A DNA stretch of 64,000 bases from assembly GCF_004197395.1 (NCBI RefSeq), contig NZ_SELS01000006.1, forward strand, positions 62,001-126,000, in the 5' to 3' direction. Positions 57,072-64,000 of the stretch are shown piece by piece. The notes below the pieces were generated by a model. It saw only the letters and a program-made list of their open reading frames with translations, made no database searches and was not told where the DNA came from. The number at the start of each line of letters is the position of its first letter. The first letter of the stretch is position 1. Both the position numbers and the translations under genes were made by a program. Origin of the DNA: Paraburkholderia sp. UYCP14C (GTDB lineage Bacteria > Pseudomonadota > Gammaproteobacteria > Burkholderiales > Burkholderiaceae).

Positions 57072-57371
57072 TTAGTCCTTTCCAATGTCCTGCAATGCTG
57101 TGATGTGAAATACCAGAGTTCGCGCGTTACGGTGCTTTTTCGCCAGAAAACCTGTGAAGAGCGTTTCGACGCCCATCTGACAGTTTTCGAGCTTACCGCT
57201 CGCTTCGCCCGCGGCGACCGCCTGTATGGTCAGTTCGACCTGACGGGCAATGCCCGCCTCGACGACTTCCGTGCGGTGGTGCAACGTGCAGGTTGCAATC
57301 GGAACGCCGGCGGGGGTGTAACGCACCGGTTCGCGTTCGACGACGCTTGCCTTGAGTTGCAGCCGGTTCAT
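57072..57371 (-). CDS. priB: Primosomal replication protein N (PriB)
   Basis: A 99-residue single-stranded DNA-binding protein with an OB fold that bridges PriA and DnaT in fork restart. Its position between rpsF and rpsR is standard in beta- and gammaproteobacteria. Segments [20 protein letters not shown] and [17 protein letters not shown] match the family. Confidence 0.93.
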   Translation of the reverse strand: MNRLQLKASVVEREPVRYTPAGVPIATCTLHHRTEVVEAGIARQVELTIQAVAAGEASGKLENCQMGVETLFTGFLAKKHRNARTLVFHITALQDIGKD

Positions 57372-57439
57372 GTACTTCAGATGCCTTCGTGTACGTGAGC
57401 GGAGCGACGCTGCGTGTCTGGCAGCTTAAATAGTGTGTC

Positions 57440-57814
57440 TTAAGCCTGCGCTTCGGTCGGCTGAGCGGCTGCCGACTTCTTGGCTTCTTCGCGCTGCACT
57501 TCCTTCATCATCGGCGACGGGCCGGTTTCGGCCTTCTTCATCTTGACGATGAGGTGACGCAGAACGGCGTCGTTGAACTTGAACGCGTGTTCCAGTTCGT
57601 CGAGCGTGGTCTGGTCGCATTCGATGTTCATGCAGACGTAGTGAGCCTTCGCGAGTTTCTCGATCATGTAGGCCAGTTGACGACGGCCCCAGTCTTCGAC
57701 GCGGTGGATCTGACCACCGTGCGACGTGATCGTGCTCTTGTAACGCTCGATCATGGCGGGCACCTGCTCGCTTTGATCGGGATGCACGATAAAGACGATT
57801 TCGTAATGACGCAT
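57440..57814 (-). CDS. rpsF: 30S ribosomal protein S6
   Basis: A 124-residue protein that binds S18 and 16S r[23 protein letters not shown] is the family start, and the [18 protein letters not shown] segment is conserved. AAGGAG lies six bases before the ATG at 57814. The C-terminal tail is Glu/Ala/Lys-rich. First gene of rpsF-priB-rpsR-rplI. Confidence 0.97.
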   Translation of the reverse strand: MRHYEIVFIVHPDQSEQVPAMIERYKSTITSHGGQIHRVEDWGRRQLAYMIEKLAKAHYVCMNIECDQTTLDELEHAFKFNDAVLRHLIVKMKKAETGPSPMMKEVQREEAKKSAAAQPTEAQA

Positions 57815-57890
57815 TACACACTCCTTGTGCTGACTTTTGGATAGAAGCCGCCCGGGCGTCTGAACCGGTGCGGCAAGTGAGAAGCCCAAG

Positions 57891-57919
57891 AGTGTAACCC
57901 GAATGGGGACGGGTTGCAA
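57891..57919 (-). promoter_or_regulatory. Sigma-70 promoter of the rpsF operon
   Basis: On the minus strand TTGCAA (57914-57919) and TACACT (57891-57896) are separated by exactly 17 bases, about 77 bases before the rpsF ATG. Confidence 0.8.
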
Positions 57920-57922
57920 GGC

Positions 57923-57946
57923 ATTCCGCCGATTCGACGGCGGAAT
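57923..57946 (-). terminator. Hairpin between the anti-sigma gene and rpsF
   Basis: Perfect nine-base arms (57923-57931 and 57938-57946) with a six-base loop lie just upstream of the rpsF promoter. No T-run follows, so termination by this hairpin alone is doubtful. Confidence 0.45.
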
Positions 57947-58007
57947 CGGATGTGTTTTCAAGAGCTTAGAGGCAACAGGACCCGTGAAGCCGGGCTGTTC
58001 TTGTCCA

Positions 58008-59072
58008 TCAGCCCGCTTCCGTGCGCTGGCTTCCGCTCTGCAAACGCGCTCTGAGCGCCGCTTCGAGGCCACTGAGCGCATCGGGCGCGGCGTCCGTGAT
58101 GGCCCACCAGGTCATGCCCGCGGCGTCCCAGTGCGCGATCGAATAGCCGTCGTGACCGAGCGATGCGGGCGCCGCGCCGTCGATGCCACGCGCCGCGCCG
58201 CCGACCGTCGACTGCGGGAACACGTACACGTCGATCACGTGCTTGCCGTAGCGGTACACGAGCACCGCGACCCGCTGATGCGCAAGGTAGTCGAGCCGAC
58301 CGCCCTGCAGCGCGAAGCCGTTCGCCGCGAGATCCTCGACGGGCGGCGAATAGTCGAGCCGGCCGTTAAACCACGGCTTGACCGTGTGACGATCGGTCGA
58401 AATGACGTCGATGTCGCGACCGGAGACCTGCGCGCGCACGTGGCTTTCGACGAGTTCGTCGGTGAATGGCGAGACTTCGGCCGGGCGGTGCAGCGTCAGG
58501 GTCAGGACCGCGGCGGCCGCGCACAGCGCGATCACGAGCGCCGCGAACCCGCCGCGCGCGGTCGCCCGGTTTGCGCCGCCCGCAGTGGCTGCGCCGCCGA
58601 AGCCGGCCCAGCCGCCCCCATTGCCGGAGCCCGCTTGCTGCCCGCGTGAGTCGCCCGGGCGGTCCGCGCCATGTGAACCACTGAAGCTCCTGAGCCACCC
58701 GTCGAGCCACGCGGGCCACCACGCGCCGCGACGCTGACGCCGAGGCTCCAGCGCCGCCGGCTCCGTCGTCCCCGCGCCAGCGTTGCCGGCAGACTCCGCC
58801 GGACCTTCTTCAGCCGCGGCCGTCGCCGCCGACACCGCAGGTCCTTCGGCGAGGGCATCGGGCAAGCCGGCCACGATCCGCGCCCGCAACGACTGCGGCG
58901 CCCGATGATATGGCGCCGCGCGCAGTGCACCGCTCAGCGCACGCAGGTTGTCGCTCGCGCGCCGGCAGTCGTCGCAGCTCTCGATATGCTGCTGGACCCG
59001 GCGCGCATCGGGCGCCGGGAGTTCGTGATCGGCGTTCGCATCGAGGAGCGGCCGAGCTTCGTTACAGTCCAT
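58008..59072 (-). CDS. Membrane anti-sigma factor with zinc-finger (ZAS) motif
   Basis: A 354-residue protein partnered with the ECF sigma factor encoded upstream. Residues 1-40 form a zinc-containing anti-sigma domain with HxxxCxxC (H29, C33, C36; [10 protein letters not shown]). A long Ala/Gly/Pro-rich region follows, then one membrane helix at about 172-192 ([20 protein letters not shown]), then a periplasmic domain of about 160 residues. The ATG at 59072 lies inside the sigma gene, an 11-base overlap. The signal sensed is unknown. Confidence 0.87.
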   Translation of the reverse strand: MDCNEARPLLDANADHELPAPDARRVQQHIESCDDCRRASDNLRALSGALRAAPYHRAPQSLRARIVAGLPDALAEGPAVSAATAAAEEGPAESAGNAGAGTTEPAALEPRRQRRGAWWPAWLDGWLRSFSGSHGADRPGDSRGQQAGSGNGGGWAGFGGAATAGGANRATARGGFAALVIALCAAAAVLTLTLHRPAEVSPFTDELVESHVRAQVSGRDIDVISTDRHTVKPWFNGRLDYSPPVEDLAANGFALQGGRLDYLAHQRVAVLVYRYGKHVIDVYVFPQSTVGGAARGIDGAAPASLGHDGYSIAHWDAAGMTWWAITDAAPDALSGLEAALRARLQSGSQRTEAG

Positions 59073-60015
59073 CCGGCGTCTCCTGAGCGGGTCCGGCGGC
59101 AGCGCCGGGAATGTTGAGTGGCCGGCCGTCGGCAAACGCCCGGAGCTGTGTCACTGTGGCGGTGACGGGCGTACCCGCCGATGATGCCGGGCGGCCATCG
59201 CCGGGACTTCGCGGCGACCGGGCTGCAGGCCCGGAGGACGCGCCGGATCCTGCGGATGCAGCGGATGCAGCGGGTGCAGCGGGTGCAGCGGGTGCAGCAG
59301 CCGCGGACTGCGCGAGCCGCCCGGATTGCGCGCCATGACCCGACGGCGTCTCCGTCGACCCGCGCCGCCCACCCTGCCCGCCTTTGCGCCCCGTGCCAGT
59401 CGCCTCTCCCCCGCCTCGCTGCTGCGCCATCAAAATCTCTGCCAGCTTGCGCCGCCCACGCGCGAGCCGCGACATCACCGTACCGATCGGCACATCGGCC
59501 ACCACCGCGATCTCCCGATATCCCATCTCTTCAAGCTCACGCAAAATCAGCACCTCGCGATACTCGACGGGCAAAAGCGCCAACGCGTCGTGCACCTGCC
59601 GTACATCCTCGTCGCGGATCAGCAGTGTCTGCGGATCGTCGCCGCCCGCACTCCAGCCGTCGAGGGTCGCGTCGTCCATCGTTTCGTCGAATTCGAGCAT
59701 GTCGTGCGTCGGCGCGCGCCGCCGCCATTCCGTGTACCAGGTGCGGCGCACGATCGCGAGCAGCCACGGCCGCGCGGAGTCGCCGCGAAACGTATCGAAG
59801 AAGCGGAACGCGCGCATGAACGCTTCCTGCACGACGTCCTCGGCATCGTTCGGATTGCCGCACAGCCAGCGCGCGAGGTTGTACGCGGCGTCCAGATGCG
59901 GCAGCGCCAGCTGCTGGAAGCGGCGGCTTTTCGCTGCAGCGGCATCGGCGTTGGCGCCGGTGCCGGCATTGGGCTCGCCGCGTGCGCGGGCGGCGTCTGA
60001 GTCGGTCTGGACCAC
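59062..60015 (-). CDS. ECF-type RNA polymerase sigma factor with long C-terminal tail
   Basis: A 317-residue sigma factor. Region 2 spans about 30-100 (LDAAYNLARWLCGNPNDAED, RAFRFFDTFRGDSARPWL) and region 4 about 140-190 (LLPVEYREVLILRELEEM, VPIGTVMSRLARGRRKL). The first 190 residues match RpoE-like ECF factors. About 120 residues follow region 4, rich in Ala, Gly, Ser and Pro. This tail contains a run of 9-base repeats. The GTG start at 60015 has GGAGG seven bases upstream. It overlaps the anti-sigma gene by 11 bases. Confidence 0.88.
   Translation of the reverse strand: MVQTDSDAARARGEPNAGTGANADAAAAKSRRFQQLALPHLDAAYNLARWLCGNPNDAEDVVQEAFMRAFRFFDTFRGDSARPWLLAIVRRTWYTEWRRRAPTHDMLEFDETMDDATLDGWSAGGDDPQTLLIRDEDVRQVHDALALLPVEYREVLILRELEEMGYREIAVVADVPIGTVMSRLARGRRKLAEILMAQQRGGGEATGTGRKGGQGGRRGSTETPSGHGAQSGRLAQSAAAAPAAPAAPAASAASAGSGASSGPAARSPRSPGDGRPASSAGTPVTATVTQLRAFADGRPLNIPGAAAGPAQETPDGL
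59252..59296 (-). repeat. In-frame 9-bp minisatellite in the ECF sigma gene
   Basis: Five tandem copies of a 9-base unit (GCGGATGCA twice, then GCGGGTGCA three times on the plus strand). On the coding strand they give a repeating Ala-Pro/Ala-Ser tract, so copy-number change would lengthen or shorten the tail without a frameshift. Confidence 0.9.
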
Positions 60016-60193
60016 GTGGGCCCCTCCAAGGGCATGGCGGCTGCATCGTGCGGGTCGCTGTTGTCGAGCGCCCCGGGTGGTGTCGTTCCTGACGTGTCTT
60101 TCACAGCAGAACTGGCCATAGCCCCAGTTTATTCCCGACTGCGGCGATGATTCCCAAAAAAGATCGGGATCGCCGCCGCGCGCCGCTCACCGG

Positions 60194-61108
60194 CTAGTAC
60201 GACGGCTGGTTCCAGTACTCGTCGCTCGCGTACACGTCTTTCAGGTAGTCGATGAAATAGCGCACCCGCGCGGGCACGTAGCGCTGCTGCGGATAGACCG
60301 CGAGGATGTCGTAATCGGGCAGCGCATACTCGTCGAGCACGGTTTCGAGCTCGCCGCGCGCGAGCTGCTGCTGAATCTCCCATGTCGAGCGCCAGCCGAG
60401 CCCGAGCCCTTCCGAGACCCAGCGATGCAGCAGTTCGCCGTCGTTGCAGTCGAGCGTGCCGCCCACCCGCACCGTCGCGAGCTTGCCGTTGCGGCGGAAA
60501 TACCAGCCGCGGTTCTGCCCGCCTTGCAGATTGAACGCGAGACAGTTGTGGGCCGGCAGATCCTCGAGCGTCTTCGGCTTGCCGTGACGGCGGAAATAGT
60601 CGGGCGTGCCGCAGACGACGCGCCGGTTCGACGCGAGCTTCACCGCGACGAAGTTCGGGTCGACCGCGCCGCCGATGCGAATCGACAGGTCATAGCCCTC
60701 GCGCACCAGATCGACGACCCGATCGGTCAGATTGAACGACATCTGCAACTCGGGCTTGTCGCGCAGAAACGCGGGCGCGAGCGGCGCAACGTGCTTGCGG
60801 CCGAACGCGGCCGGCGCCGACACGATCAGATGGCCGTTCACCGCGCGGCGCCCCGCGCTCAGTTCGTTTTCCGCCTGATCCCACTCGCTGAGGAGCCCCC
60901 GGCAGCGTTCGAGAAACGCGGCGCCGTCCTCGCTGACCACCAGCCGCCGCGTCGTGCGATACATCAGCTTCACGCCGAGGCGCTTTTCGAGCGCGTCGAT
61001 GCGCCGCCCGAGGATCACCGGCGACACCCCCTCCTCCAGCGCCGCTGCCGCGAGACTGCCCGCGTCGGCGACCCGCACGAAGGTTTCGATCTGTTTGAAG
61101 CGGTCCAT
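60194..61108 (-). CDS. LysR family transcriptional regulator
   Basis: A 304-residue regulator. The N-terminal helix-turn-helix (MDRFKQIETFVRVADAGSLA and VSPVILGRRIDALEKRLG) is followed by a LysR substrate-binding domain with TPDYFRRHGKP. The ATG at 61108 is where homology starts. It is divergent from gcl across a 172-base gap, so it probably controls gcl and hyi; the effector is unknown. Its subgroup resembles CrgA/DsdC-like regulators only in general layout. Confidence 0.9.
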   Translation of the reverse strand: MDRFKQIETFVRVADAGSLAAAALEEGVSPVILGRRIDALEKRLGVKLMYRTTRRLVVSEDGAAFLERCRGLLSEWDQAENELSAGRRAVNGHLIVSAPAAFGRKHVAPLAPAFLRDKPELQMSFNLTDRVVDLVREGYDLSIRIGGAVDPNFVAVKLASNRRVVCGTPDYFRRHGKPKTLEDLPAHNCLAFNLQGGQNRGWYFRRNGKLATVRVGGTLDCNDGELLHRWVSEGLGLGWRSTWEIQQQLARGELETVLDEYALPDYDILAVYPQQRYVPARVRYFIDYLKDVYASDEYWNQPSY

Positions 61109-61209
61109 GCTCGTCTCCCACCTGTCTGTTGCCGGGCTGCCGCCGGCCGTGCGCCGGGCTTCATGCCATTCAATACTTTTTGTTTCGGAATAAGCGACCC
61201 GGACTGATC

Positions 61210-61238
61210 TTATCAAACCTTTCGCGCAGGCCTAAAGT
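61210..61238 (+). promoter_or_regulatory. Sigma-70 promoter of gcl
   Basis: TTATCA (61210-61215) and TAAAGT (61233-61238) are separated by exactly 17 bases, about 42 bases before the gcl ATG and within the LysR/gcl control region. Confidence 0.65.
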
Positions 61239-61280
61239 GTCCCTCAACCGACGTAATTCCCGACATTGAGGAGACATTCC

Positions 61281-63056
<1,776 letters not shown>

Positions 63057-63192
63057 GCGTCGCCCGTTCGCGGTACCCGCAGCATTCAGCGCGCACGATG
63101 CGCGAGGGCCGGACTCATGCTCCGCGCCCTTGCGTCAACAGTCATCACGACCCGCGCGCCATTCCCTGACCGACCTGAGAGACACAAGCACC

Positions 63193-64000
63193 ATGCCGAA
63201 ATTCGCAGCGAACCTGACGATGCTGTTCAACGAAGTGCCGTTCCTCGACCGTTTCGCGGCGGCGGCCAACGCAGGCTTCGATGCCGTCGAATTCCTGTTC
63301 CCCTATCCGTATTCGATCGCCGAATTGAGCGAGCGTCTGCAGCAGAACCGCCTGAAGCTGGTGCTGCACAACCTGCCGGCGGGCAACTGGGAAGCCGGCG
63401 AACGCGGCATCGCGTGCCTGCCCGATCGGGTCGGCGAGTTTCAGGAAGGCGTCGGTCGCGCGATCGAATACGCAAGCGCACTGAAGGTGCCGCAACTGAA
63501 CTGCCTCGTCGGCATTCCAGGCGCGAACGTGTCTGCCGACACCGCCCGCGCGACGATCGTCGAGAACCTGCGCTTTGCCGCGCGCGAGCTGAAGAAGGCC
63601 GGCATCCGGCTGCTCGTCGAGCCGTGCAACTCGTACGACATTCCGGGCTTCGCGCTGAACCGTTCACGCGACGGACTCGACGTGATTCGCGAGGTCGGTT
63701 CGGACAATCTGTTCCTGCAGTACGACATCTATCACATGCAGCGGATGGAAGGCGAACTCGCGGCGACGATCGAAAAGAACCTCGCGCAGATCGCGCACAT
63801 CCAGCTCGCGGACAACCCCGGGCGGCATGAACCGGGCACCGGCGAAATCAACTATCCGTATCTGTTCGCGCTGCTCGACTCGCTCGGCTACGACGGCTAC
63901 GTCGGTTGCGAATACAAGCCGCGCACGACGACCGAGGCCGGCCTCGGCTGGGTGCAAAGCGTGGCCGGTCAGGCGCGCGGCGCGGCGCATGCGGCGGCTT
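63193..64000 (+). CDS. hyi: Hydroxypyruvate isomerase (partial, runs off the window)
   Basis: The first 269 codons of a TIM-barrel isomerase that interconverts hydroxypyruvate and tartronate semialdehyde. It begins MPKFAANLTMLFNEVPFLDR, and the FDAVEFLFPYPY, LVEPCNSYDIPGF, QYDIYHMQRMEG and GCEYKPR segments match Hyi, including the metal-binding Glu and Asp. The frame is open to base 64000; the usual family length is about 260, so only a few residues are probably missing. It starts 136 bases after gcl. Confidence 0.95.
   Translation, partial: MPKFAANLTMLFNEVPFLDRFAAAANAGFDAVEFLFPYPYSIAELSERLQQNRLKLVLHNLPAGNWEAGERGIACLPDRVGEFQEGVGRAIEYASALKVPQLNCLVGIPGANVSADTARATIVENLRFAARELKKAGIRLLVEPCNSYDIPGFALNRSRDGLDVIREVGSDNLFLQYDIYHMQRMEGELAATIEKNLAQIAHIQLADNPGRHEPGTGEINYPYLFALLDSLGYDGYVGCEYKPRTTTEAGLGWVQSVAGQARGAAHAAA

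Overview
The window reads as a chromosomal segment of a high-GC betaproteobacterium of the Burkholderia/Paraburkholderia group. The basis is gene order and protein character: surE-pcm-nlpD-rpoS, dnaX-ybaB-recR with the SRP RNA next to dnaX, rpsF-priB-rpsR-rplI followed by dnaB, and a complete L-Ara4N lipid A modification cluster whose ArnA is split into two proteins. The genus is an inference; no rRNA is present. I saw no tRNA genes, phage, insertion sequences or CRISPR arrays.

Layout. 1-7.9 kb: the minus-strand block surE-pcm-nlpD-rpoS, a DEDDy exonuclease and rlmD, ending at a perfect 19-bp hairpin, with a divergent quinone oxidoreductase. 7.9-12.2 kb: a NitT/TauT-type ABC importer behind a CaiB-type CoA-transferase, whose leader carries a striking array of 50-bp repeats. 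12.6-17 kb: dnaX-ybaB-recR and the 4.5S RNA. 17-22.7 kb: trxA, rho, a MerR-MFS-MtfA operon with a 26-bp perfect palindrome, and L31 type B. 22.9-28.6 kb: a GT39 protein coupled to a MATE exporter, a MerR regulator overlapping a carboxymuconolactone-decarboxylase-like gene, a ComEA-like protein and a YidB-like protein. 28.6-35 kb: clpB with a sigma-32-type promoter, a divergent NsrR-like regulator and group III truncated haemoglobin, then moeA-moaD-moaE. 35-39.3 kb: aminotransferase-hom-thrC.

39.8-47.8 kb: an Mth938-like gene, then arnT, an ArnE/F-like flippase subunit, arnB, arnC, the formyltransferase and decarboxylase halves of ArnA, and arnD. These genes make and attach 4-amino-4-deoxy-L-arabinose to lipid A, which confers polymyxin resistance; UDP-glucose dehydrogenase is not in the window. 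47.9-52.8 kb: Bcp peroxiredoxin, a PIN-PhoH ATPase, a C40 lipoprotein peptidase and an SDR protein lacking the usual YxxxK. 53-57.9 kb: Pit transporter with its DUF47 partner, dnaB and the rpsF operon. 58-60 kb: an ECF sigma/anti-sigma pair. 60.2-64 kb: a LysR regulator divergent from gcl and hyi (glyoxylate to tartronate semialdehyde); hyi runs off the end.

Most of the window is conserved housekeeping sequence. I found no convincing new multi-gene system. The signals that best merit follow-up are the 50-bp hairpin repeat array, two MerR operator/promoter units, the NsrR-like protein with unusual cysteine spacing, a possible small RNA after bcp, and the repeat-bearing sigma-factor tail. All functional calls come from reading motifs by eye; no database search was run.
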